A stretch of DNA of 64,000 bases from Lytechinus variegatus (Eukaryota > Echinodermata > Echinoidea > Temnopleuroida > Toxopneustidae): the NCBI RefSeq assembly GCF_018143015.1, contig NC_054748.1:14808967-14872966 (forward strand), given 5' to 3'. How positions within the stretch are numbered: position 1 is the stretch's first letter; each line of letters starts with the position of its first letter. Positions 44,517-59,500 of the stretch are shown here, one piece after another. Position numbers and translations under genes: made by a program. A model generated the notes under the pieces. The model did no database searches. It was not told the DNA's origin and saw only the letters and a list, made by a program, of their open reading frames with translations.

Positions 44517-44564
44517 ATGTCATTTCTGCAAGGAACATCTCGCATTAACTTTGAATATGACCTT
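44517..44564 (+). CDS. AGBL2: CCP exon 1 (start codon)
   Basis: ATG in a good context (TTCACCATGT). It reads [16 protein letters not shown] and ends at GTGAGT in phase 0. It was chosen because it joins in phase to the [11 protein letters not shown] exon. A longer N-terminus from an exon further upstream is possible. Confidence 0.75.
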
Positions 44565-47500
44565 GTGAGTATATATATATACATTTACAAGATACATGTA
44601 TTTGTAGGTGTCATCAATACATTAGGAATATAGTGAATTAGAGACTCATAAAAATGTCAGTGTGTCATAGATTTAGTTGGAAGATGGAAGGATAATACTT
44701 TCCATGAAAGGAATTGCGAAGTTGGTAAACAAAACTTCCCACAATACTTCTTGCAGTCTGCAGATGTATTTGCTGAGTACTGTAAACGCTGTTATTTTCG
44801 CGGGATTAATTTTTCGCGCTCGGGCGGCTTCAAACATATTCGCGGGTTTTTAAATTCGCGCTGCATACTCCATAATCACAAAGTCACTTCCTTCTTGCCA
44901 TCCCTGAATGGTTTTAATTAAAATTTCAGCAACGAAATTGTATTTTTTTATCATAATTTTAGCTCTAGGGCCGCATAATTCAGCATTGTTTTGATCTAAT
45001 CATGAGCTTTGTGACATTTAGCGCAACTTTTCTTTGCGGGGCGGACATCGGGAAAGGCAAAACGGAGGCGCTGCTAGCTGATGGCCTGGGATAGACGGCC
45101 GAGCACCGGGTAAGGATCGGGGGGACTATGGCTATTAAAAGTGCATGGGATCAATCAACAAACACGGGCGATCGACCCAACGTCTTCTCAAAAACTAAAC
45201 AGATCTAAACACTCACCAATCAAATAGCAAAAGCAATTTATATTTCAACCAAAATCATAATTTAAATACCGATCTGTGACTGTTAAAAAAATGATTTACG
45301 CAAGCTTGCTTGCGTAAATGCCGCCCTCTTTAGATCAAATTATGCAATCTCTTTGCCAAAACGATACACGCAGTTGATAGATGCTCATAAATTCGCGTGT
45401 TTTTAAATTCGCGCTCGCCGATCTTTCCGCGAAATGCGCGAAAATTTCCACACCGCGAATATTTCCACTTTTACAGTATTTGAAAAGGTGAGATTGGGTT
45501 TACATTGTAATATCACCAAACAATAGTTTGACCATGTTTCTGTATATCTTTGCTTTGAATTCATTTCTTTTGCTGCTCCATTTGAGCAACTCCATTAGAG
45601 CACATCCATTATAAGAGTGGCTTCAGTACATTAACAAAATAATAAGAAATTTTGTATTGTTTTCTTTATTTCCTTTAGAATCCCTATGAGAGCTTTATGA
45701 GAAATCACCTCAAGCACTATGGCTATTACACAGGTAAGTTTGGTATCTTGACTGCAATAGACCTGGGGGTGTTTCACAAAGGGTTAAGAATGACTTTATT
45801 AATAGAGTCCTGCTTTATAGTGCTGAGGCGCACATGATATGTAACACGCAGTCTTATTGATTAATACACAGTAACGTGTGTCCTCTTATGATTTGACCAA
45901 TTCGGGGATAGCTTTTGTACAGCATACAACTGGAAAGTTAAGTTCGACTCTAAGTCATACTTTACTCTTTGTGAAACAACCCCTTGGATCTTGTTTCATA
46001 AACTTGTTCTATTTGCAATAACAGTTTAAAGCAACTGAAATACTTTAATCTGATTGGCTGATAGTGAACTTGTTATTGAAATTATGCATTTGTTATTGTA
46101 ACAAGTTTTTATGAAACAGTACCCAGGTCAGCGGTGGATCTAGGATTTCGAAATAGAGGGGCGCAAAGATCGATTTTGAACATAGAAGAGTGTTTATCAA
46201 AATATACTGTGGGGGGGGGGGGGCTTGCACCCCACTCTGGGTCTTACATGTAGCTAATGACTGATTCTTATGACTAGTTCTATAGAGCTCTACACAATGA
46301 TTCAATTCACTGTCTTATAAAATGTATAAATACATACGTGTACACATTATTTTGCTCAGGTATTAGAGCACTTCTGCACTTTTGTTGCCTTTATAGATCT
46401 AGACAATCCAAATGCCCATTGCTATTCCACAATTGATGGGGGGGGGGGCAATCAGAGCTGTTCCAAAGGCACATTACCTATTGTGTGTAATTCTTTATTA
46501 CTAATATCCTCAATGATGTTTATTTTCAAACCAGTATTTTAGCACACAGGGTGGAAGTTTTGTTCAGTCTTTTCTTTGCTATATTTTCCTTGGCTCGACT
46601 GCACTATTACACATCACCTGAATTATTTTTCTGTTGAACATTCTTTTTTATTAGATTATTGTTTTTTTGTATGTTTTGGGGAAAAAGGTTTATACTCATA
46701 AAGAATCATAATTTTGCAGTGAAGCATACCCTCACTGATTATTCATTCAGTCTTCGCCTGTTTAAATAAAGAAAAATAACTTACTGCACAACTTTGGGTA
46801 TGATCATGGGCATCGATGCAGAGGAATATCTTCATTTTTTAATTTTTTTTTTTGGGGGGGGCATGAGATGCAACAATAGACCAGTTCGTAGTTATTCATG
46901 GACAATTTCGGTCAAATGACCTTTCATTTCTTTCATTATGATAGGCAGATTTCAAAGCAAGATATTACGTAAACTTGCCTTACATAGCAGGATGAAGAAA
47001 TTGAATGGACCACGTGACTAGAATAGCACACCAATGAACACTTGTATTTATTGCATTCCTACTTTGAATACAAATCATAGCATGTTGCACGATGTACTTG
47101 GCAAACTGTTAAATACCAGTCGTTCGTGGACGCATTGTTGTTTTTTGTGAATGTAAAAGAAAAACAAAAATTCAAAAGAATATATGAATAATCAAGACGT
47201 CAAAGTTGGTGTTTATCTCATTCTCATTAGATTTTAAACCACCATGTCACTTCAGTACAAATGACCTTCCTCTGATCATGCGTAGAATCTTTTGATCATG
47301 CGCAGAAAGGAACTACGAACTGGCTTATACATTGTAGATCCCCCTCCCCCCCACAAAAGATAATTCTCTGTGCTGACATCCATGGGAATGATGGTTATTA
47401 AATTGAGAATACAGTCAACTAAAATTTTTCAGGGAAAAAAAGTGGCACTCAAATCAAGTCATATACAAGTACCAGTAGACCTATTCATTCATTGGAGGCT

Positions 47501-50500
47501 GGCTTAATGCTACCTGTTCGAAACATCTTTCAAAGATGCAAGCAAGCCTTGTGGATCGTACATACTGTTCTTATTCAGACTTGATTTCCATTGAACAGAT
47601 CAATGTCAATGTTCTTTTAATATAGTTGATCGTTTTTCTTGTTGTATTGCTCTGTTTGTGATAATGATGATTATCATGAAGATTAATTGCTCTCATAAAA
47701 CTTGGATATTTTGGGTCCATTTCAACAGAATTGCAAAGTCAATTTGCAATCATTGTAATTACCATGGAAACCTTGATTGTGATTGGCTGGTGTAGTTGTC
47801 ATAATTTCTAAGTCACTATAATCAGTGTTCTAGCTACATGTATAGCCTTTTTCGTGATGGTTGCAATTTCACAGTAGTACAAAGTACTTTGAGGCCAAGG
47901 TAGTGTGGTCTTAAAGCTGAAAGCAAATGAACATCATGTCATGACAACCTGACATTCGCAAATCTTTGAAAATAAACCAATTTTTAATATACGGTGTATC
48001 AAATATAAAAATGTTTATTGTAAATTATGCAAATAAAACAAGATTACTGATGGAAATTCTTCTTTTCAAGGAGTTTTGTTTGAAACACTTTTCTATTTGA
48101 AATTAGTGGTGGTCGGTAATGGTGTTTTTTTTATGAGTGGTGGTCAGAAATCTGTGACGGTTGAGCCAACCACTGCCGAACACTGTCCTATAATACGATG
48201 GGGCCCCATATCAGCGATAATTTCATTCAAACATCAAACTGCTTTCTGCTCCGTCAGAATGTATACCCAGTTTAAAGAGTTGACTGTATTCATAATCACT
48301 TCTTTTACACATTGTGATCTATACACTAACCACCCACACGCACACTGTGTGTTAGGTCGCAATGAGAATTACCGGACTCCCAACAAGGCCTTGAATGCAT
48401 GGGACCGTGGCAACGGTTACGAGCTGAGTGATGGGGCGTCCGATACCGAATACGAGAACCAAGCCCTTAAAGATGACGACAAAAATGACCTGGGTGAGTT
48501 TCACTATTCTATTCTGTTGAATTCCATTCTTTCCCATTGACTATGTACATAGCGAATGCACCTGTAGCGAAGAGTGGTGACAAAGTTTCACGAAGAGGCC
48601 TCTATTTTGAGCACACTAATAATTTGTGAAATACTTTTGTTTGATTAACCTGTATTAAAAGGCACTGTGTTTTATTTTTCCACACTAATATTCTTTGTTG
48701 ATGTCTTGTATTTGTTGGGTACTCCATTCTGAACCTTCTATGATTTGGACGAATAAAAAAAATCAGACAAACAATACAGTAAAAATTTAGATTGGATGAA
48801 AAATAAGAAAATTTAGACATTTTTAAATGTTGTGCATTATATCGGTCAAACAGTTTCATGCATGTTTTCATGATTCATGAACATTAACGATGGAAATGAT
48901 AATTAAATGTTATATGTCTCACTTATTCTTTTATATTTTTTGTATGAAAATACTGTATATTTCCTTGAAATTTTGTCCTTGAAGAAAATAAACTATATTT
49001 TATAAATGTAACTTGTGAATAGTAGTATCTATACTACTATTCACAAGTTACATTGAATGGCAATTTTACACGTTAACAGAGGAACCAGTTATCAAAACTT
49101 GTTTTCACTTTAGGGAAAAATTCAGATATTTCAGAACTACTATAAAAAATAATGAGTGCTGACATCATCAACTCATTTGTATACTTGCTGTCTTGTACTG
49201 TTTTGTGTTCAAATTAAGCTAAACTTTGAAAATTCATTCTTAAGATTACCAAAATTTTACGTCTGATTTTGATGAAGCCTTTTGTTTGTTTGATAGACTT
49301 AGCCTTTAAATTCATTCACTCGTATATCTTTACCGACGAATCTCTCAAAGAACTTTTGTTTCCCATACTAACAAATTGCTTATCTTTTTCACGATTAAAC
49401 ATTCTCCACCTGAAACTATTTGCTCATGTTTTGTCTTTTTTCCATGCCAAACTTAAAACCTTATTTTAAATGCTATGTTTGTTGTTGCTGAGCTACCATT
49501 GAATTTATATAACAGAAATTCCTTTTATGATCATTATCAATGAGTTTCTGTTGCGATGATCTTACATGTAGTTACATAAATCACTGTATTATCACCATAT
49601 TATTACTTTTTGTTGCTGTCTATTGTATGCTACATTTTACTCTTTCAATTATGCCCCTATTGTTGTTTTTACTGTGTAAAAAGATACAGAAATATCTGTA
49701 TTGAATATTTCAGCAGAGTAAGTACCCCCTCTATTGATAGCTAAAAGTCCAACGTCGATAACTCTGCTGATCTGTCAATACATTACCTTGCGTCCTATAC
49801 TATCCCACTAATTAATTTACTGCCCTTTTCCGCATTCATCACCACTTCACATATTCAAGTATCCTGGATGCGGTTGCTAGGCAACAATGATATTAAGTTT
49901 AATAGCTGATTGGATGATGGTGTTTCACTGTAATTGAGTGCAAATTGTAATATAGGTAGATTCGATTGTAATTTTAATTTGTATTTCAGAATTTCCACAG
50001 AAGGCGCATTTAATATCAATTGATGTTACCTTAGAAATATAAAATAAATACTTTTCACCATTTACAGGTAAAGGTTTCATGACTCCTGCTTTGTTTGGCA
50101 AAAACAAATGTCATAGGCTCATTAAATAAATCTGTTTATTCATTGCTCCTCAAATTGGTGATAAATTTTGAATTTGCTATTAATTTAAATCACATTTTCA
50201 AGAAAAAAAGGATATGCGTAGGCCTACATGTAGTTTATACAGTATGTTGTACATGCAACATCAGAGTCAAAGTGAATCTTATAGGCATATGTTGAATAAC
50301 AAGTGATTTTGTTGATTTTCATGGCAATTAATTATTGATAAATAGTGAGTGATGGACATCACTAACTCTCTCATTTGCATGTCACTGAGTTGCGCATATG
50401 ACTGTTTTGTGAAAATAAGTGAAACTTTAAAATGTCATAACTTTCTTATTCTACATCCGATTTTGATGGCATTTTCATCAGCATTATTTATTCGAATCAA

Positions 50501-53500
50501 CATTTTTCTGGGATGGACTTGACCTTTTATTTTTGCCTGCTCTCCTTATCCCGAAAACTTGGATACTCACATGTACATAAAACCAAACATGCAATTTCCT
50601 GTACACTCGCTGCATAGGGTACATGCTCCTGATTATTGACTTTGTAGTTTACCAACAATTAACAATAGAGGCTGGATACTGATATTGTACTTGTATTAAT
50701 CACCCTCAAAGTATCTAAACAATGAAGACTGTGGCTTCTTTTTTTTTTAGTTTGGAGGATCTTTTGAATTATGTGTATGTAGGTTTGCAAGGGCAGCTGA
50801 TGGATTTCTGAATGCTATTCACTATTCAGGCAGGGAGCAATCAATAGTTGCGTTCATACGGTGGCTAATTATTGATTAGGAGAGCTTGCACACCTGAATA
50901 AACTTTGACAGTGATATTCCAGAAGACACCTCATAAACTTTCAAGTGAGACTTGGTCCCACTGATTTCCAGTTGATGATTAAGTCATGGAACCAGAAATG
51001 CTGTAATGAACCCAGGGTCTCTTTTTATAAAGACTTGTTGTTATAACAAATAATCAAATCAATGATTTTAGTACTTAGCCTAAAATTGTATATTGCAAAT
51101 TTGTTTTAATTATTTCAACAAGCTTCATGTAATGTGCCATTGTGCATCTATTAGTGCTCTGGGAGAGGGGTCACATTTACATTTGAGCTACATGTGGTTT
51201 GATACTGTGTTCACACAATTAGAAACAACGAATGAGGACCTCATCAGCTTGTGGATAGATCAAGCATAAACGAGTAGAAATCATGTAAATTCTATTCTTT
51301 GACTGTTGCTTTTGAGTGCATCTTCACATGCTAAGCTTTATCGTACTGTGAGCAATTTATCAAATTTTCAATGAAACTAAATACAGACTCTTTTCTTATT
51401 AAGTTTATCATTGTGTGAACAGATCTAATAATAGTCTTCTGTGCATACTTGTGAAGACGACTTAGAATCAATAATCCAAGGTGATAGATAAAGTGAGGGT
51501 CTATTGAAGGCGAGAGTATTGATGCATTGTGCTGCTTTCATTCTAATAGAGGAAGCTTGGATACTAGTGAATTTACATTGTACAGTATACACATTATTTT
51601 AAGCTTTGATTTAAATGAAAACAGAATTACTGCAAAGATACCAACTCCATGTACCCTCTTTTGCAACATTAAATATGACCTTTTAATGAAAATATACATA
51701 CAAAACTACAATTCAGATTTCATTGAAGTACATCCCTCCCCCCCCCCCCCCCCGGATTAAATTGGCTATTGCAAAGGATTAAAATACTGATTTTTTTTCT
51801 ATCCAAAATTTTTTTTTTCTCCATTCCTCAAGAAACTGCAGTCCATTCGTTGGATGATTTTTCTAACTGCACTCATATGTACACACAGTCAGTTTATAAA
51901 TTGAAACTGCCTTCAGATTCTTTTACTAATTTCCACTTTAATTTGTTCCTGGTCAAGTTTTTGATCAATACATGTCAGCATTGTCGACCTCTGACTTGTA
52001 CTTGTGCATGGAGATTGGGTCGTAAAATTTGTTTTCTTCGTTGTGACAATATGTAGAGAAGATCAATACTTGGATTGAATGGGAAGATGAGATAGAGAGA
52101 CTAGTACCCTTTTCATAAACCCATCCTCCAATTAGCCGCCTAAGAGTAATGCGGATAATTCAATAAAAATTGCGTTCACAAACTCCGAAAATAAGCCGCA
52201 TTATTTTTATCAGCGCCCGTCCTGAAAAAGGCAGATAATCGTCATGACAACTGGACACGCCCCCTCCGATGCGGTTTTGTTGGAAAAGGGTAACCTTGTG
52301 ACCGCACCATGGCAATTATCCGCATTATTTGGAAATGCGTTCATAAACTCAAAATCTTGTCCCGATGCTGCTATTATGCGGATAATAGCAGCATCAAAAT
52401 AATGCGGTCCTCCTCCAATTTTACGACCAAATTATGCTGCTATTAGCCGCATAATTGGGTTTATGAAAGGGGTGTAGGGCAGTGGAAAGGGAGGATGTAT
52501 GTTCTCATTCAAATTAAGAATGAATTATACATCATCGTTGGGAGGACAGAAAGAGCGTGAGAGGGAAAGGAAGAAGGGGAAGGGAGGGAAGAGAGAGATA
52601 GAGAGTGAAAAAAGAGACTGCAAGGAGAAAGAAACGAGGGAGACAGGAATCATACCTGTAGAGGGGGAGGGGGTGTGTATTGTGAAGAGGGATAGGGGTG
52701 GGATGGAGGGGGGGAAATGCGTATGTAAATCAAAGGGAATAAGGAGAACACTCCCCCCCACAAAAGGTCACTTCTGGGGCCCCCTAACACAAAGCTTAGC
52801 AGTGATAGAACATTTTTCTATGATTGATTCCATTGGCTAAAATGTACAGTCAATCGTAAAAATAAAGCGTACGATTAATTGCTAACCTTTGTGTTACGGG
52901 ATCCTGGAGATATTTTGTGAAATAAATAATTCAAGAAAAAAAATACAAAGAAAACAATACATGTACATATTTTTTAGCATCTGCTTACATACTATACATG
53001 TGGGTATAAAAGGATCAATGATTATTGAAGATGTGTATGACAGCAAAATAGCAAGAAAAAATAGAAAAGAAGGCTAAAATTGATTACACAAAATACACTG
53101 TCTGTCAAAAGACAGTGGACCTTGGGTACAAGAGAACCAAAAATAATTATATGTAGCCAATATCACTGCAAGGACATTGTAATGCTTCAACTTGTGTGTT
53201 GTACATGTAGATACATTGTACATACTAGCAGTGGCAAAATAACTAGATAATTGCATGTATCACTACATAATAGATTGATGCTGCTCAAAGCAATTAAAAC
53301 CAACACTCTCATTACCGACAGTAATGCATGGACTCCCCAAGGGCATCATCCCCATACCTTTCATCAATTAAAAACAGGCTTCCCTGGTTGCCCATAGCGA
53401 CGGGGCCTATAATCCATTTAATGTCATCCCGTTATTGCTTGGTGTTAGAATGTTCATTGAGACGAAATGATGTGTTCCGTGGTGTCGAGCTGACCCAGCT

Positions 53501-56500
53501 TTTCATTATCGTCTCCCCCGTCGATGCATTATCAATGCAGTCACCTGCTCCAGCTTTTAATGAATATTTTTTCTCTCACTGGAGCCGATAAAAATATATC
53601 TCTATTGAGGCCTTCTCTCACTTTATGCTTGTCAATGTACCTTTGGAGAAAACACTCTTTATTTGTGCTTACATCATATACGTCAGGACCAATGAAGGTG
53701 TTACTTCACGTTCGGAGTGAAGGAATTTTGTGCCTTGGATTGCGAATGGATTTTTATTTGAACAGTAATTTTTTGTCATCCCTGAACGTGGAAGGATTTT
53801 AAATCTTGGTAAGGTATTTTGATCTAGCAGTTGGATGATTACATTTCTTTGCGCAAACTCTTGATATGTACTGAAATGTTGTTTATTTTGTTATATTCAC
53901 ATTGTTGCGTACATTGAAATAATATATTTTTGTCCTCTTTTGTGTATTCTCTTTTTTGTTTCATTCAATAATGTGCATTCATTTTTCACTGCTTTGTACA
54001 TGTTCTGTTCTTTGTGAACAATGCTGTGCTCCTCCAATGCTTTGTCTCCTCCGGGTCACAATCCGCCACTGTGTACTATAATGTATGTTTTCTCTTATAC
54101 CCTTGAATCTTTATATCAGGATGAATTATACTTTCAATGATGGATTCACTACATTCTTGTATTTCAGTTCAACCATAATGGCGCAGTCACATTTCCCCTA
54201 TGTCGGTCGTACAGCAAGTCGAAAACAGCCATTTTAACATTTTTTGTACCAGAGTAAATGTGACTGAGGTATTCATAAAATCATTGATTTCATGTTCTAA
54301 TAGATAAATCAGCTATCAACATTGAAAGAATGATTTATTTTATGATCTTGTATCATTTTCTGGTAGATAACTCGGCAGACAGGCAGAAGCGCACTACTCA
54401 ACTCATTTTCAACTACAGTGCTGGCAAGATGGTAAGTGAAAGATGTTTCAAACCGAGATTTCAAATTATGGTTTGTTTGGATATGTAATATTGATGGTCA
54501 AGTCTTTAATAACAAAAAGTAAATTTGAATAAATGTGACCAAGCCACCCCAGCCTAACCCTACAATAAATGGCTTTGGAAGGTTCTATGCAAGAAAAGTT
54601 GAAAGCTGATTGGAAAACAAATTACGAAAGTGTAGTTAGTGTACTCACTGTATTGTGGGCCACTGGTATGAATGACATTGCCCAGTTTTCCTTGTCCATT
54701 TTGAAAACTCAGCATTTTATGTATTTTACACAGTTTTTTCTCAGTATGAAAACGTTTTCCCATGAATTTCTTGTCCTTTTGTAAGGTTCCAAAGCTTCGC
54801 GAACCTCGGAATCTGTATGCTCTCTCAAAGGATCCAGGACCTCAACAGGCTCCTAGGTGGTAAGTATTCAAACTTATCTCACAAATTTACTGTTGTAGGA
54901 TCAGGGGAAAATGTAAAAATTTATGGGGGTGGGCATTTATCAAAACAATATTATAAGCAAAAAAAAAACAAAGCAAAGAAATGACCTCAACTAACATTGG
55001 GGCCTGGAAGGAAAAGCCGGCTTAAACCTGGCTTTAATCTTGATCTTATCATTTGAATTCTCAAATTTAGGGTCTCAGTCCGCGGTATATTCTTTTTGGT
55101 ATGTGCTGAAATTAGCGATTATATACAGCAAACTCGACATCAACAAACGGTATTGCTGCCCTCTACGTTCGTTTGGCAAAATCTGACTAAGAATTCGAAC
55201 GAAGACGTGGAGATCAAAGCCAAGGTTGTTTCCGACGTTCTACATTCGTTTGGCAAAATCTGACTAAGAATTTGAAAGAAGACGTCGAGACCGAAGCCAA
55301 TGTCGTTTCCGATGCTAAAATGGGCTGCAGTTCATGTTAAGGATCGATTAAGTTACATTATTTGGGAACAAATATGAATTCAGTTCGCGCATTGAGGTAA
55401 ACGGTTTACATTTTCTAGCTGTTTATTTGGTATTTTACCAAGACTTAACAGCTTCCGATGCTGTTTTAGCTCTCAACTCCTGACCAGCTTGTCCCAAGGG
55501 AAATCCCCCAATTTGCCAGGCTCCGAGTGCCAGCCTGGCCCGGCTCCCAGCATTGACCTCAACAAGCTCCTAGATGATGGTAGAACCAGGGGCATATCCA
55601 AAATTCATTGAAAAGGGGAAAAGACACTTTAAAAAGAAAGTGAGCATGAAGAAACAACTTCAACAATTATGAGGATTATTCATTTTCTTCCAAATTTACA
55701 TGACTGTGGAATGATTTGTATCCAATTTCTGAATTTGTAATAGGCCTGCAGATGTCGAAGTTCTACGTGAAACTGTTCAACACATCGATGATATACCCTC
55801 AGAGAGTGAGCCGTTCTACCAACCAAGTAAGACAATGTCATTAATTTATGATGATGATGGTGCTGATGATTGTGATGATGATTGCAATTATGATGATTAT
55901 TGATCATGAAGACTATGATGACAATAATGACAAGGAGGTGGATGATAACGAGGAAGGTGTTGATGATGATAATGATGGTGACGATGATGATGATGATGAA
56001 ATGACAATGATGAAGATCGTAACGACAACGATGATGATGGCAATGATGAGGATGGTGTAAATTATGATCATGATGATGATGATGATAAAGATGATGGCGA
56101 TGGCATTCAAGAAATTCCTTTTTATCGGCTACCCAATACTACACCCTAGTGGAGAGTGGAAAATATAGATTAACATCTTGCCAAAGGGAGTGAGTGATGT
56201 GGTGGGATTTGAACACTGGACCTTGGGCCCAAGGTCCGGAGATGTATCCATTCAGCCACAACACGTCTACAATGTCAAATGTGACTTCATTCTTTGACTT
56301 TAGGTGGTTTTGAGAAGACACCGATGCCGTTACCCGAAGGAGAAGGAAGAGTCGTCTACCACCACCCTCTTACCCATGAAGAATATGTAAGTCATACATG
56401 TATGAAACTCCTTGAGTACTGTGTTCTGCATTCCCCATCTGCTTTGAAATAGGATCACCCAGTTCCAGGAGGCAATGGGTTTGCCCTATATGAGGCCCAA

Positions 56501-59500
56501 ACTTTACATACTTTCACACTTAAAAGAAGAATTTAAAGATTACCGTCCCAAGAGCTTGAAATGTTTAGGTTTACTGTGAAACTTGAATAATACGATTATA
56601 CATGTAGGTCTGTGTCTTGAATTTTTTTGGAAAAAAATATTTAACACTATTTGTGAATGGCATGTAGGGTTAACCAACGAGGAGGAAGGGGGGGGGGGGG
56701 TCTCGTCAAACTAGGAAACATCTATGAATGTAACTGTTTGATTGGATGTTAAATGTGATGACTCAGTCCTAGATTATTTGTAGCTTGCACCCAGTAAAAA
56801 TATTGCATGATCAAACTGAGAAAATAAGAAGCCCTGAGAAAGTCTTTGAACTAGCTGCATTTGGTTCTGTCATCTTTATAGTTTATTAGGTGTTTGTCCT
56901 TATTTCATGATGACTGCCATTTACCAGTGCTGGGGGCCGTTTCATAAAGCTTTTCGTAAGTTAAGAGTGACTTTAAGAACGACTGGTGATCCTTTCTTAC
57001 GCACTAAGCCATCGCCTATGGTGCATACCATTTACCAAAAGAAAGGATCACCAGTCGTTCTTAAAGTCGTTCTTATCTTACGAACAGCTTTATGAAACAC
57101 CCACCTGGCCTGGTGGTAGAGCCACAGCCTGGCAAGCAGCAGGTGCCTTCCATGCTGTTTTCTTTTAAATCTTATTCAGTTTCTACGATCTTGCTTTGGG
57201 GGTAATTGGAATGGTCATGTCCCATACCTCACTCTGGGGTAACAGAAATGGGCATGTCATCATAAAAGCCTTCCGTACGCTTTTCTTTATGTCATTTCAG
57301 TTGCTTCTATCTCGTTTTAGGGTAAGAAGAATGGACATGTCTTAATATGTAGCATTCCATACTTTTTCTGTATCGTCTTATCCCATGTTGGGGGTAAAAA
57401 TATAACCAGTCATGTCAACATAGTTAGACTTTTTTTACCTCTTTCATTTCCTGTGATCCTGTGTTTGGGGTAAACAAGACTGGCCCTGTTCCATAAGATA
57501 GCCATCCATACTTCATTCTTTACCTCATTCAATTCCTAGGATTCCTGTGTTTTAGGTAAAATAGAAATTATCTTGTCCCAATAAACAGCTTTCCATACTT
57601 TTTATTTTACTCTATTCAGTTCATACAAACTTATATTGGCAGTAATACTAATGGGCATCCCAATATATAGCTTTCCATATTTTTGTCTTTACCTCTTTTC
57701 AGTTCCTACGATCTCGTGTCGGGGGTAATAGGAATGGTCCTATACCAAGAGCTGCTAAGCTGAAGTCGTCCGAAGACACTACTTTGATCTTTGAATCCCG
57801 GTTTGAGAGTGGCAACCTAATGAAAGCAATTCAAGTGTAAGTGTATGAGAGTTTTTATTGAAATTGAGTAATGGATGAAAAAAAAAATGAACAAACAAAC
57901 CTTACAAATTTTGAAAAATGTGAACTTGATTCTAACCTAAAATTTATAACAATTGTAATAATAACCAAATAATGAATTTATAACTCATCTGGCGTCCGTC
58001 GTCTGTCGTCATTCCACAATTTTAAAATGCTTTTTCTTCGTCATTTCAAGTCCAATTTCAATTCTTATTGCTTTATATGATAGCACTAGGTGGGGTATTC
58101 AAAACTTCTACACAGAATTTTGAAACTCATTAAATATGCTAATTTATGTGCATTTTTCAAAATACACAAATGATGCTTCATCTGTTTTTAATTGTTGATT
58201 GATTTTTTTATTTTTTTCCTTCCATCTGGTAGAACTTCATGTGGTTCACCAAACTTTCACACAGAATTTTGCAATTTTGAGTAAAATTATGCTCATTTAT
58301 GCAAAATTTATTCATAATCACAAAAAATGCTTCTATGTTGTTTCTTCATCAATTTAAATTTGTCACAAATATAATTCCATACAGTGTCAACTGGGCTGAC
58401 ATTAAATACATTGTGTTAAATTTTGTTGCAAGATGCCAGATGAGCTCCACAACATTGATGTGCTAGTTGAAATTGTCTACTTTTCTATCTTTTATGGTTT
58501 TATACCCTGATAAAGGAATCACATAAAAAATAGCATCCTGTTATTATGATCATTTATAACCAGTGCTCCTGCTTTACATTAATACAGGGAATAATATAAA
58601 GTAGCATTTTGTTTTTATCTATAGGTATTGAAATATAGCCTTGTCACTCGGTCACAAATGTAACCAGCCGTTCAAATTACAACAAGATGTAATTCAAAGT
58701 AGTATTCTGTTTTTATCTATTAGGTCTGAGTGTGAGTTTGAATTAAAGTTGTGGTATAATCTCTACACTCGATCCTAAACCTACTCAACGGTTTCATTTT
58801 AGATTTATACAAGATGTAATATTCTTTTTTTATCTTAAGGTTTGAGTTTGAGTACGAATAAGAGTTAAGATTTGATCTGTACACTCATACATGTAAACAT
58901 AATCTATATCATTCTGGTTTTATCTGTAAGTCTGAGTTTGAGTATGAATTAGAGTTGAGGTATGATCTCTTCACTCATAAAACACAATCTATACTATTTT
59001 GTTTTTATCTTTAGGTCTGAGTTTGAGTATGAATTAGAGTTGAGATATGATCTCTACACACATAAACATACTCAGTGGTTCTACTTCAGATTCGGCAATA
59101 CAAGACGTAACGTTCGCTATCGGTTCACCATCACTAACTTCATGAAGGTAAGATTATTTTATTGCACAGCTCCCTCTAATTCTATATTTTGTCATTTTTT
59201 TTTTATGCATGATCTCGCAGCGGCATTAATTGTCGAGTGCAGCATTTGACTTGTATCAGGCTGATATTCCTCTGTTGTCTTTCAATTTGGTTCTATGATC
59301 TTTGATTACTGTTGGTTGCTTTGCACTTTTTTTCATAAATCATTGTGAATATTGAATGGAGTGAAAGGAGTGTATGTAAAAGAATACCTCCTAATTATTA
59401 AAACGTTAATACATACCGCATGAAAGTGGTATCAAATTATTTGGGAGAAGATACTCTTTCAGGCCATATATATAACAAGTGTGTGTTTCATGGTATACAT

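Noticed and set aside
48076-48355. Upstream extension of CCP exon 3
   Set aside because: The frame is open, but AG at 48354-48355 joins exon 2 in phase and the upstream part lacks family resemblance.
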